Shown piece by piece: positions 7,104 to 14,957 of a DNA stretch of 17,181 bases. The stretch covers positions 1 through 17,181 of the forward strand of contig CAKTDF010000036.1 of the NCBI GenBank assembly GCA_934541115.1, read 5' to 3'. Position numbers and translations under genes: made by a program. Below the pieces are notes generated by a model. It did no database searches. It was not told where the DNA came from and saw only the letters and a program-made list of their open reading frames with translations. The DNA comes from an uncultured Eubacteriales bacterium (GTDB lineage: Bacteria > Bacillota > Clostridia > Oscillospirales > Acutalibacteraceae). Within the stretch, counting starts at the first letter, position 1. Every line of letters begins with the position of its first letter.

Positions 7104-7796
7104 ATGACTTATTCAAACGAAGTTGAAAGAATGTGTACGGTCGCAAAAGGACCGCATCACGGTCCCGCTCCCATTCCCGAAGAAGGAAAATGGGTCAAGG
7201 CTTATGAGATCAAAGACATCTCCGGCTTTACTCACGGTGTGGGCTGGTGTGCTCCGCAGCAGGGCGCCTGCAAGCTTTCGCTCAACATCAAGAACGGAAT
7301 CATTGAAGAGGCTCTCGTTGAAACCATCGGCTGCTCCGGCATGACTCACTCCGCCGCAATGGCAAGTGAAATTCTTCCCGGAAAAACCATTCTTGAAGCT
7401 CTCAACACAGACCTCGTTTGCGACGCTATCAACACCGCAATGCGCGAGCTCTTCCTCCAGATTGTATACGGTCGTTCACAGTCCGCTTTCTCAGATGACG
7501 GTCTCACCGTCGGCGCAGGTCTTGAAGACCTCGGCAAGGGACTTCGTTCACAGGTCGGCACAATGTACGGCACAAAGTACAAGGGCGTCCGTTACCTTGA
7601 AATGGCAGAGGGCTATGTTACAAGAATGGCTCTTGACAGCGACGACCAGGTAATCGGCTACGAGTTTGTTTCTCTCGGCAAAATGACCGACTTCATCAAA
7701 AAGGGCGACGACCCCAACACCGCATACGAAAAAGCAAAGGGCACCTACGGCAGATTCGCAGAAGCTGCAAAGTACATTGACCCGCGCAAGGAATAA
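7104..7796 (+). CDS. NifU-like Fe-S cluster assembly scaffold protein
   Basis: A 230-residue cytosolic protein. Residues 35-125 resemble the NifU/IscU N-terminal scaffold fold: GWCAPQQGAC (Cys49, Cys56), then VETIGCSGMTHSAAMASEIL (Cys77), matching the GC(G/S)xxxxxAS motif around the second scaffold cysteine, and GKTILEALNTDLVCDAI (Cys106). Cys11 is a further candidate ligand. It is longer than IscU (about 128 residues) because of a C-terminal extension (YLEMAEGYVTRMALD onwards). Scaffold proteins of this type build or carry iron-sulfur clusters. It has a strong ribosome site and is followed after 14 bp by the GGGtGRT gene, with AAGGAGGT between, so the two are almost certainly co-transcribed and may act together. 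No sulfur-donor or transfer gene is adjacent. The codon choice suggests high expression. Confidence 0.85.
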   Translation: MTYSNEVERMCTVAKGPHHGPAPIPEEGKWVKAYEIKDISGFTHGVGWCAPQQGACKLSLNIKNGIIEEALVETIGCSGMTHSAAMASEILPGKTILEALNTDLVCDAINTAMRELFLQIVYGRSQSAFSDDGLTVGAGLEDLGKGLRSQVGTMYGTKYKGVRYLEMAEGYVTRMALDSDDQVIGYEFVSLGKMTDFIKKGDDPNTAYEKAKGTYGRFAEAAKYIDPRKE

Positions 7797-7810
7797 GGAG
7801 GTAGAGAATA

Positions 7811-8809
7811 ATGGCATTATTTGAAAACTATGAAAGACGTGCCGATAAGATCCTCGGCGTCCTTAAAGAGTACGGAATAAATTCCATCGAAGAATGCAAG
7901 GACATCACCCTTGCAAAGGGTATTGACGTTGACAAAATCGTCAGAGGTACCCAGCCCATCTGCTTTGAAAACGCTGTTTGGGCATACACTGTCGGCTGCG
8001 CGATCGCTCTCAAAAAGGGCTGCGTAAAGGCTGCCGACGCAGCTGCTGCAATCGGCGAGGGACTTCAGTCCTTCTGCATTCCCGGCTCCGTTGCCGAAAA
8101 CCGTAAGGTTGGTCTCGGTCACGGCAATCTCGGCAAGATGCTCCTCTCCGAAGAAACCGAGTGCTTCTGCTTCCTCGCAGGTCACGAAAGCTTTGCCGCT
8201 GCTGAAGGCGCAATCAAAATTGCCCTCAATGCCAACAAAGTCAGAGTTAAGCCGCTGCGCGTTATTCTCAACGGTCTCGGCAAAGACGCTGCAATGATTA
8301 TTTCAAGAATCAACGGCTTCACATATTGCAAGACCGAATTTGACCCGTATACCGAAACCGTCACCGTCACCGAAGAAAAAGCATATTCAACCGGCGACAG
8401 AGCAAAGGTTAAGTGCTACGGCGCAGACAACGTTCCCGAAGGCGTTGCAATCATGAAGCTTGAAAAGGTCGGCGTTTCAATCACCGGCAACTCAACCAAC
8501 CCGACAAGATTCCAGCACCCCGTTGCAGGTACCTACAAAAAGTGGTGCTATGAAAACGGCGTAAAATATTTTTCAGTTGCTTCAGGCGGCGGCACAGGTC
8601 GTACCCTCCATCCGGACAACATGGCAGCAGGTCCGGCTTCCTACGGCATGACCGACACCATGGGCAGAATGCACGGTGACGCTCAGTTTGCAGGTTCGTC
8701 ATCGGTTCCCGCTCACGTTGAAATGATGGGACTCATCGGCATGGGCAACAACCCGATGGTTGGTGCAACCGTTGCGTGCGCTGTTGCTGTTGAAGAGGCT
8801 ATGAAGTAA
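7811..8809 (+). CDS. GGGtGRT family protein, function unknown
   Basis: A 332-residue protein carrying the family-defining GGGTGRT at residues 259-265 (context SVASGGGTGRTLHPDN) and a conserved glycine-rich C-terminus (VEMMGLIGMGNNPMVGATV). No signal peptide or membrane segment is visible, so it is probably cytosolic. The family is known mainly by its motif and its frequent position beside a NifU-like scaffold gene, as here. Cysteines at PICFENA, VGCAIALKKGC, SFCIPGS and ECFCFLAG could be cluster or metal ligands. A role in Fe-S cluster delivery or as an Fe-S-dependent enzyme is inference. A strong terminator follows the stop after about 75 bp. Confidence 0.9.
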   Translation: MALFENYERRADKILGVLKEYGINSIEECKDITLAKGIDVDKIVRGTQPICFENAVWAYTVGCAIALKKGCVKAADAAAAIGEGLQSFCIPGSVAENRKVGLGHGNLGKMLLSEETECFCFLAGHESFAAAEGAIKIALNANKVRVKPLRVILNGLGKDAAMIISRINGFTYCKTEFDPYTETVTVTEEKAYSTGDRAKVKCYGADNVPEGVAIMKLEKVGVSITGNSTNPTRFQHPVAGTYKKWCYENGVKYFSVASGGGTGRTLHPDNMAAGPASYGMTDTMGRMHGDAQFAGSSSVPAHVEMMGLIGMGNNPMVGATVACAVAVEEAMK

Positions 8810-8886
8810 AGGCTTAGTGCAAAACATCAGAGCTTGGCTTTCACCTATAATTAAAGGGGTTAAAACCCTGCAACCATGTAAAAATT

Positions 8887-8921
8887 ATCCCTCCTTGGCA
8901 ATGCCTCGGAGGGATTTTTTT
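8887..8921. terminator. Terminator after the GGGtGRT gene
   Basis: ATCCCTCC (8887-8894) pairs with GGAGGGAT (8908-8915), followed by seven T residues (8915-8921). On the minus strand the hairpin is followed by AATTTTT, so it may also end a converging minus-strand transcript. Confidence 0.85.
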
Positions 8922-8937
8922 AATCTCAAGTTAAATT

Positions 8938-9117
8938 TCAAAACGCAACATGCATCTTTCGGCACACTGAAAAGTTACAGTGGCCCGTCACGCAATGTTC
9001 AAAAATAACACGCGCATATTTCTCCGGTTGATTATCATCTTCGTCAGCCCGGCATTGAACGGTTACATCGCTCCATGATTCAAAATACCCAAACGGAGTA
9101 CTGTAATATTTGGACAA
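8938..9117 (-). pseudogene. Possible Cys-rich small gene remnant
   Basis: On the minus strand a TTG-initiated frame of 59 codons reads as a believable protein (FGYFESWSDVTVQCRADEDD, then ARVIFEHCVTGHCNFSVCRK). A CGGCGGTGA ribosome-like site lies just upstream. The next frame upstream (about 9117-9190) also reads protein-like (SESEVNVFAESMETMIGGEY) and would join by a single-base shift. I read this as the frameshifted 3' end of a former gene of unknown function, converging on the bidirectional terminator at 8887-8921. A short expressed protein is possible. Codon statistics were not computed. Confidence 0.35.
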
Positions 9118-9409
9118 TATTCACCGCCGATCATTGTCTCCATACTTTCGGCAAACACATTGACTTCGCTTTCACTTTTTGTTATAATTCAGTTAGACGC
9201 CGCTAACCAAGTATGTCTCAACGTTACACTGCGGCTTTCCGCAATGGTTTGCATTTCTGTTTACCTGTTTGCTGCAAACAAGACGGCATACCGGGTGTAC
9301 TGTTACAGAATATATACATGAACGGCGCATGAGTCAGGCAGAACATCTACCGGTTGACACCGATTTCATAATGGGACACATAACTTAAATGATTGGCTAT
9401 ACCGTCCCG
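9118..9409. other. Intergenic stretch with coding-like fragments
   Basis: No intact gene. On the minus strand 9193-9330 is open for 45 codons from an ATG, with five cysteines and the string ANHCGKPQCNVETY. No ribosome site precedes it. Together with the fragment just below it, this suggests an eroded minus-strand gene or two. No plus-strand promoter stands out. Confidence 0.3.
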
Positions 9410-9468
9410 CCGTGCTGTTCAAAAAGAACGCGAACATTTTGCCGATCGAGTATCGAAAAACAGCACGG
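9410..9468. repeat. 10-bp inverted repeat in a gene leader
   Basis: CCGTGCTGTT (9410-9419) is perfectly inverted as AACAGCACGG (9459-9468) around a 39-nt loop that itself contains CGATCGAGTATCG. It ends 61 bp before the ketopantoate-reductase-like gene. No T run follows on either strand, so it is not a normal terminator. It could be an operator, a leader hairpin, or the remnant of a small inverted-repeat element. Confidence 0.4.
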
Positions 9469-9529
9469 AAAAATCGATGATATATGTTTTGATACGAAAA
9501 GCAAACAATTAATATAAGGAGACTTCAAT

Positions 9530-10456
9530 ATGAAAATTCTGATATTAGGCGCAGGCGTACTTGGCTGCAATCTTGCAAACAATTTGTCCCGCGCCGGAAA
9601 AGATGTAACTTTGCTTGCCCGCGGACATTGGGCAGAAGAACTTCAAAACAAAGGTTTGCGAATCAAAAATAAATTTTCGCCGCGTATGTCGGTTCGCCGT
9701 ATTCCGGTCATAACCGAGCTTACGCCGAATGATCGGTACGATGTGATTTTTGCCGTACTGCGTTATACGCAGATCAGCTCGGTGATAGATGCGTTGCGGG
9801 CGAACCAAACAGAAAACATCGTTTTTGTCGGCAACAATGTAAGTGCCGCAAAAACCGCCGCACTCTTGCCGGAGAAAAACGTGATGTTTGCCTTTACCAG
9901 TGCAGCCGGTCACAGAGAAAAAGACCATGTAGCTTCGGTGGATCTGCAAAAAATCACGATCGGACAGTTGAGCAATGCTCAATCAAACGAAAAACTGATT
10001 GAACAGATTTTTGCCGGAACAAAATATAAGATCACTTATGAACCCAACATGGGCGACTATCTCCTGTGCCACGCCGCATTTATAGTTCCGGTTACTTTCG
10101 CCTGCTATAAAACCGACGGCGACCTTAAAAAGCTCAGAGGTAACACGGCATATCTGAATCGACTGATCGACGCTAATATTGAGGGCTATCGCGTCATAAA
10201 AAACTCCGGACATGAGATTCTGCCAAAAGATGACGAGAATTTTGAAGGCGAGGCATATCGCAAAACCTGTTTTCGTTTTTTCAAGCTCATGTGTGCAACA
10301 AGTCTTGGAAAAATCTGTGCCTCCGACCATGCCATGAATGCAGTTGATGAGATGAGCGCGCTGAATCTTGATTTGAAACAGTTCTTTGATGAAAACAAGG
10401 CAGAATACCCGGTATGGCGCGAACTTGAAAAGGAAGCCGGCGAATACCTGAAATAA
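9530..10456 (+). CDS. Ketopantoate reductase-family (ApbA/PanE-like) oxidoreductase
   Basis: A 308-residue protein. Residues 1-25 (MKILILGAGVLGCNLANNLS) are a Rossmann NAD(P)-binding start with GxGxxG, and VTLLARG with its following Arg/His fits NADPH preference. A C-terminal helical domain begins near residue 185. PanE enzymes reduce 2-dehydropantoate to pantoate for coenzyme A synthesis. In true PanE a Lys and Asn occur in the KLVxNxxINP motif; here the matching segment reads GDYLLCHAAFIVPVTF, without that Lys and with His in place of Asn. It is therefore probably a family member with another substrate. The ribosome site AAGGAG is well placed. It stands alone between a decayed region and the CRISPR locus, and a strong hairpin terminator follows 130 bp later. 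Confidence 0.8.
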   Translation: MKILILGAGVLGCNLANNLSRAGKDVTLLARGHWAEELQNKGLRIKNKFSPRMSVRRIPVITELTPNDRYDVIFAVLRYTQISSVIDALRANQTENIVFVGNNVSAAKTAALLPEKNVMFAFTSAAGHREKDHVASVDLQKITIGQLSNAQSNEKLIEQIFAGTKYKITYEPNMGDYLLCHAAFIVPVTFACYKTDGDLKKLRGNTAYLNRLIDANIEGYRVIKNSGHEILPKDDENFEGEAYRKTCFRFFKLMCATSLGKICASDHAMNAVDEMSALNLDLKQFFDENKAEYPVWRELEKEAGEYLK

Positions 10457-10585
10457 AAAATTTCTTCTTGCCAATTGCACATTAACCCATATCCGATATG
10501 ATAACCCGACCCGCGGTTACAACCGATAGGGTCATAAACAAAAAATCCGGCTTGCTCACATGTAAAGAAGCAATAAAGAAACAAA

Positions 10586-10633
10586 TGGACACATCACTTT
10601 GCAGTTTCGCTGCGTGATGTGTCCATGTTTTTT
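10586..10633 (+). terminator. Strong terminator before the CRISPR-Cas locus
   Basis: TGGACACATCAC (10586-10597) pairs perfectly with GTGATGTGTCCA (10614-10625). Inside the loop GCAG can pair with CTGC around TTTCG. Flanking AAACA/TGTTT extends the stem, and TTTTTT lies at 10628-10633. It would insulate the cas operon from the upstream gene. Confidence 0.85.
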
Positions 10634-10681
10634 AGGCAGTAGTTTTATATAAAAAGTGCAGATCAAGCCGAATCAGAGGAT

Positions 10682-10707
10682 TCAAAGTCCACAAAGTTGG
10701 ACTTTGA
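10682..10707. promoter_or_regulatory. Inverted repeat upstream of the cas promoter
   Basis: TCAAAGTCC (10682-10690) is perfectly inverted as GGACTTTGA (10699-10707) around an 8-bp centre. It ends 21 bp before the -35 box of the cas9 promoter and has no T run, so a protein-binding site is more likely than a terminator. Confidence 0.45.
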
Positions 10708-10728
10708 GCAGAATATTGAAAAAATATG

Positions 10729-10758
10729 TTGAAAAATGTCACTTTGCCATGTTATACT
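10729..10758 (+). promoter_or_regulatory. Candidate promoter of the cas operon
   Basis: TTGAAA (10729-10734) is 18 bp from TATACT (10753-10758), giving a start near 10765 and a leader of about 190 nt before cas9. No better plus-strand promoter lies closer to cas9. Its transcript would run antisense through the entire tracrRNA gene. Confidence 0.55.
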
Positions 10759-10761
10759 AAA

Positions 10762-10883
10762 AGAAAAAAGCCACCTAACGGCGACTTTTGATGCACACAT
10801 TGTGCAGAACGGCGAAAACCGAACGAGTTGAATAAATCATTATTTGAACTCTGTAGTGTAATCTCATAAGGTACAAAGAGATT
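10762..10883 (-). ncRNA. tracrRNA of the type II-A system
   Basis: Read on the minus strand from about 10883. The anti-repeat (10877 to 10842) has TTATGAGATTACACTAC, whose complement GTAGTGTAATCTCATAA resembles the core of clostridial type II-A repeats. Then come an AU-rich segment that can fold as GAGTT...AACTC, a TGCAC/GTGCA hairpin (10806 to 10792), and a terminator: AGUCGCC, loop GUUA, GGUGGCU (10786 to 10769, two G-U pairs) followed by a U run to about 10762. A consensus promoter lies just upstream. The order anti-repeat, hairpins, terminator is that of known tracrRNAs. It pairs with the crRNA repeat, directs RNase III processing, and is bound by Cas9. The predicted repeat is about 36 bp. 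No array in the window can confirm it. Confidence 0.8.
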
Positions 10884-10889
10884 GTTTGT

Positions 10890-10918
10890 ATCTTATCATA
10901 AAACTTTAAATTTGTCAA
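10890..10918 (-). promoter_or_regulatory. tracrRNA promoter
   Basis: Minus-strand TTGACA (plus TGTCAA, 10913-10918) lies exactly 17 bp from TAAGAT (plus ATCTTA, 10890-10895). A TG at the extended -10 position (TGaTAAGAT) adds strength. The predicted start is near 10883, a few bases before the anti-repeat. The promoter lies inside the cas9 leader, 35 bp from the cas9 start, facing away from it. Confidence 0.8.
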
Positions 10919-10952
10919 TGATTTTTAAACTAAATCAAAAGGAGAAATAAAA

Positions 10953-13900
10953 ATGGAAAATTATTTTATCGGACTTGACATCGGAACGGACTCTGTGGGC
11001 TGGGCAGCGACTGACAGCAACTATAATGTTATCAAGTTCCACGGCAAGGCAATGTGGGGAGTTCACCTTTTTGATGAAAGCAATACCGCAGAAGAAAGGC
11101 GCGTCTTTCGCGCTTCAAGAAGAAGATTAGCCAGACGTAAAGAAAGGCTGAACCTTTTGGAAATGCTTTTTAATGATGAAATAAGCAGTATAGATCCGGC
11201 ATTTTTTCAAAAGCTTCGTGAAAGCAATCTTTACCCTGAAGATAAAACGGTAAAAACACCGTATTCGGTCTTCTCAGACGACAAGTATAACGATATCGAT
11301 TACCAAAATCAGTACCCGACAATTTATCATCTCAGAAAGGAACTTCTTGAAAGCACAGAAGAGCATGATGTCAGATTGGTTTTTCTTGCTATTCATCACA
11401 TTATCAAGTACAGAGGGCATTTTCTTTTTGATTCGCTTGATGTTGACGGAATAAAAGATTTTAACGCCGTTTTTGAAATAATGGTTAATTATATCAATGA
11501 CAACTATCTTGATGATGAGGATAAAAAACTCAGCTGTACCGATACCGAACGTCTCTCTGAGGTTTTGAAAAATAAACGCCTTTCAAAAACGGCTAAAACG
11601 GCTGAAATAGCCACGCTTTTCGGAGTAACCAAAAAAGAAAAACAGCGTTATTCCATGCTTTCTCTTCTCAGCGGAGCTACAGTTAAACTTTCCGTCCTTT
11701 TTGACGATGATACGTTAAAGGACGCCGAAAAAGCCTCTGTGAGCCTTAGCGGAAAATTCGCTGACGACGAGGAAAAATATGAGAGCATTCTCGGAGAGCG
11801 TTTTGAACTTATCAGTGTTATCAAAGCTGTTTATGACTGGAGTCTTCTCGCAGACATTATGCACAATGAACAATATGTCAGCCAAGCTAAAACCAAGATA
11901 TATGATGAACATAAAGCAGATCTTGCTCTTTTGAAAAATTATATAAAGACTTACTGTCCGGGTCTTTATAACGAGGTATTCAGGTCTAATGAAAAATCGC
12001 TCAAAAACTATACTGCTTATTCGGGACATTCTAAAATCAACGGAAAAAAGAGAAGTATTGAGAAACGCTGCACTCAGCAGGATTTCTGTGACTATCTGAA
12101 TAAGCTTCTCCCCCAAAACAGCGACGAAGAATATTCTGAAATGTTTGAAAAAATAAAACTAGGAACATTTATGCCAAAGCAAACCACATCGGACAATTCG
12201 GTTATTCCAATGCAGCTCCAGCTCGCCGAGCTTAAAAAGATTCTTGAAAACGCCGAGGCTTACCTCCCCTTCTTAAAATCACATGACGATACGGGGCTTA
12301 CTGTCAGTGAAAAAATAATCAAGATTTTTGAATACAGGATACCCTATTATGTCGGACCGCTCAATTCTCACAGCGACAAAGCCTGGCTCATTCGTCCGGG
12401 TGAAAAAATCTATCCGTGGAATTTTGAAAAAGTAGTTGATACAGAAAAAACCGCAGAAGAATTTATTAAAAATCTCACAAGCAAGTGTACATACCTTCCG
12501 AAGTGCGACGTAATTCCGAAGTTTTCAATTCTTTATTCAAAATTCTGTGTTCTTAATGAACTCAACAATCTGAAAATTGACACACAGCCTATTTCTGTTG
12601 AACTCAAACAAAGAATATATGAAGACCTGTTTCTGAAACAATATAAAGTAAGAGAATCCACACTCAAAAAATATCTCAGAGCTGTTCTTCATAAAGATGT
12701 TGAAATAACCGGAATTGACGGCGATTTTAAAGGCTCAATGAAATCATATCTCGATCTTTCCCGATATGATATTTCAACAGATGATATGGAAGAAATTATC
12801 AAGGCAATAACGATTTTCGGAGACGATAAAAGGCTCTTAAAAAAACGGCTTGAAAATCAATTGGGTACCAAGCTCAATCAGGAAGAGCTCAAAAAAATCT
12901 GTTCGCTTAAATATACCGGTTGGAGCAGACTTTCAAAGGAGTTCCTGACTGAAATCGAAAGCGCATATATGAACACGGAAAAGGAAAACGCCGGCGAAGT
13001 TATGAACATAATAACGGCGATGTGGGTTACCAATGACAATTTGATGCAGCTTCTTTATTCCGAAGATTTTGACTTTTTGAAAAAAGTTTCTCAGTATAAC
13101 AAAGGAGAAAACGAGAAGAACCTGAAAAAAGCAGTTTCGGAGCTTTATGTATCTCCGAAAGTCAAGCGCCCGATCTATCGAGCAATGCTTATTGTTAAAG
13201 AAATTGTGAAAATAATGGGATATGAACCCAAAAAGATTTTTGTGGAGGTTGCCAAAGGTCCTACCGAAGACCAGAAAAACAACCGCACACAATCAAGAAA
13301 AGACAGCCTTGTTGAGCTTTACAAATCCTGTAAAATGCAGTCGAGCGAGCTTTATAAATCCCTTCTTGAAAAAGATGATGAAAGACTGAGAAGTGACAAG
13401 CTATATCTTTATTACACGCAGATGGGCAGATGCATGTATACGGGCGAAAGAATCGACCTTGAACTCCTTATGTCCGATAACAGCAGATATGATATTGACC
13501 ATATTTATCCGCGGTCAAAAATCAAGGATGACAGCCTTGCCAACCGCGTTCTTGTGAACAAAACACAAAACGCCGGAAAAACAGATATATACCCTATTTC
13601 GAAAGATATCCGCGATAAGATGCAGCCCATTTGGAAAAATCTTCTTGACAAGAGATTCATTCCGAAGGAAAAATACTTCAGACTCACAAGAAACAGCCGA
13701 CTTACAGATGAAGAGCTTTCTTCATTCATTTCTCGTCAGATTGTAGAAACACGTCAGTCGACCAAAGCGGTTGCAAAACTTCTTGAAGAAATGTTTGACG
13801 ATAAAAAAACAGAAGTTGTATATGTTAAAGCCTCCCTTGCTTCACAGTTCAGACATGACTATGACATGCTGAAATGCCGCGAGGTCAACGATTTTCACCA

Positions 13901-14957
13901 TGCAAAGGACGCATATCTAAACATTGTTGTCGGCAACGTATACAACGTAAGATTCACACACGACAAAAAGAATTTCATTGCCGGGCTTCAGGATGACGGA
14001 AAAGATTCGATAAGCCTCAATGCAATATACGCGTTTGATACCCCGGGTGCCTGGAAAGCACGCGGAGAAAACAACTCGTTAGATATTGTAAAAAAGACAA
14101 TGCGCAAAAATAACATTCTCTATACTCGCTATGCATTCAAACAGAGCGGAGGGCTTTTTGACCAAAATCCGCTCAAAAAAGGACTTGCGCAGGTTCCGCT
14201 GAAAAAGGATTCTCCAAGGAGCGATATTGAAAAATACGGCGGATATGCCAAGCCTACCGCATGTTATTTTTCGTTTGTACAATACATCGATGAAAAAGAA
14301 AAAACAGTCAGAGCTTTCATTCCGATCGATCTTTACCGCGAAAAAGAGTATAAAGCCAACCCGGTAAAATATCTTGAAGAAAACCTGCAAATCAAAAACG
14401 TCAAGGTAATCATTCCCTGTGTTAAGTATAATTCCTGCATTTCAATCGACGGATTCAGAATGCATTTGAGCTGCAAAAGCAGCGGAGGAAAAACAATTGT
14501 GTATAAGCCTGCCATGCAGCTCGTCCTCGGCTACAAGTATGAAAAATATATTCGCAACATCTCAAAATATCTGGCAAAATATAAGAATCGCCCCATAAAT
14601 GCCTTTGACGGCTTGAATGCAGAAACGAATATTGAGCTTTACGATTCATTGATAGAAAAAATGCTCAAAACTATACTCGGCAGGAAATTCGCCGATATCG
14701 GATCGAAAATTCAGAACGGACGCGAAGAGTTCATTAAGCTTTCAGTTGAAAACCAGTGCATTGTGATTTCTGAGATTATAAAAATATTGCATGCAAATGT
14801 TATGCCGGGAGACTTGAAGCTTATCGGCGGCGCCGGAAAAGCAGGAATTGTAACAACAAACAACAAAATTTCCGAAATCAAAAACGTGAAATCAATCAAG
14901 CTTATCGACCAATCGGTTACGGGCTTGTTTGAAAAAGAAACCGAACTGTTAAAATAA
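10953..14957 (+). CDS. cas9: CRISPR-associated endonuclease Cas9 (type II-A)
   Basis: A 1334-residue RNA-guided DNA nuclease. RuvC-I is YFIGLDIGTDSVGWA with Asp9; the Arg-rich bridge helix spans residues 47-72 (RRVFRASRRRLARRKERL). RuvC-II is KIFVEVAK with Glu765; the HNH domain has YDIDHIYPRS with His850 and NRVLVNKTQN; RuvC-III is FHHAKDAYLN with His982, His983 and Asp986. All catalytic residues are present, so it should cut both strands. The helical recognition lobe fills residues 75-720 and the C-terminal third holds the PAM-interacting region; the PAM cannot be read from this. Length matches type II-A enzymes (about 1330-1390). AAGGAG precedes the ATG. It is followed after 27 bp by cas1. 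The leader contains the antisense tracrRNA gene. Confidence 0.98.
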   Translation: MENYFIGLDIGTDSVGWAATDSNYNVIKFHGKAMWGVHLFDESNTAEERRVFRASRRRLARRKERLNLLEMLFNDEISSIDPAFFQKLRESNLYPEDKTVKTPYSVFSDDKYNDIDYQNQYPTIYHLRKELLESTEEHDVRLVFLAIHHIIKYRGHFLFDSLDVDGIKDFNAVFEIMVNYINDNYLDDEDKKLSCTDTERLSEVLKNKRLSKTAKTAEIATLFGVTKKEKQRYSMLSLLSGATVKLSVLFDDDTLKDAEKASVSLSGKFADDEEKYESILGERFELISVIKAVYDWSLLADIMHNEQYVSQAKTKIYDEHKADLALLKNYIKTYCPGLYNEVFRSNEKSLKNYTAYSGHSKINGKKRSIEKRCTQQDFCDYLNKLLPQNSDEEYSEMFEKIKLGTFMPKQTTSDNSVIPMQLQLAELKKILENAEAYLPFLKSHDDTGLTVSEKIIKIFEYRIPYYVGPLNSHSDKAWLIRPGEKIYPWNFEKVVDTEKTAEEFIKNLTSKCTYLPKCDVIPKFSILYSKFCVLNELNNLKIDTQPISVELKQRIYEDLFLKQYKVRESTLKKYLRAVLHKDVEITGIDGDFKGSMKSYLDLSRYDISTDDMEEIIKAITIFGDDKRLLKKRLENQLGTKLNQEELKKICSLKYTGWSRLSKEFLTEIESAYMNTEKENAGEVMNIITAMWVTNDNLMQLLYSEDFDFLKKVSQYNKGENEKNLKKAVSELYVSPKVKRPIYRAMLIVKEIVKIMGYEPKKIFVEVAKGPTEDQKNNRTQSRKDSLVELYKSCKMQSSELYKSLLEKDDERLRSDKLYLYYTQMGRCMYTGERIDLELLMSDNSRYDIDHIYPRSKIKDDSLANRVLVNKTQNAGKTDIYPISKDIRDKMQPIWKNLLDKRFIPKEKYFRLTRNSRLTDEELSSFISRQIVETRQSTKAVAKLLEEMFDDKKTEVVYVKASLASQFRHDYDMLKCREVNDFHHAKDAYLNIVVGNVYNVRFTHDKKNFIAGLQDDGKDSISLNAIYAFDTPGAWKARGENNSLDIVKKTMRKNNILYTRYAFKQSGGLFDQNPLKKGLAQVPLKKDSPRSDIEKYGGYAKPTACYFSFVQYIDEKEKTVRAFIPIDLYREKEYKANPVKYLEENLQIKNVKVIIPCVKYNSCISIDGFRMHLSCKSSGGKTIVYKPAMQLVLGYKYEKYIRNISKYLAKYKNRPINAFDGLNAETNIELYDSLIEKMLKTILGRKFADIGSKIQNGREEFIKLSVENQCIVISEIIKILHANVMPGDLKLIGGAGKAGIVTTNNKISEIKNVKSIKLIDQSVTGLFEKETELLK

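Noticed and set aside
8817..9008. 63-codon plus-strand frame after the GGGtGRT gene
   Set aside because: It runs straight through the hairpin and T run of the terminator at 8887-8921 and has no ribosome site.
10586..10625. Hairpin as a CRISPR repeat or MITE
   Set aside because: It is single-copy, has no target duplication, and is followed by TTTTTT, so it is a terminator.
10878..10890. Long-form tracrRNA acting as a natural guide against the cas promoter
   Set aside because: The predicted start leaves only about six bases before the anti-repeat, too few for a guide, and I saw no match to the cas promoter.
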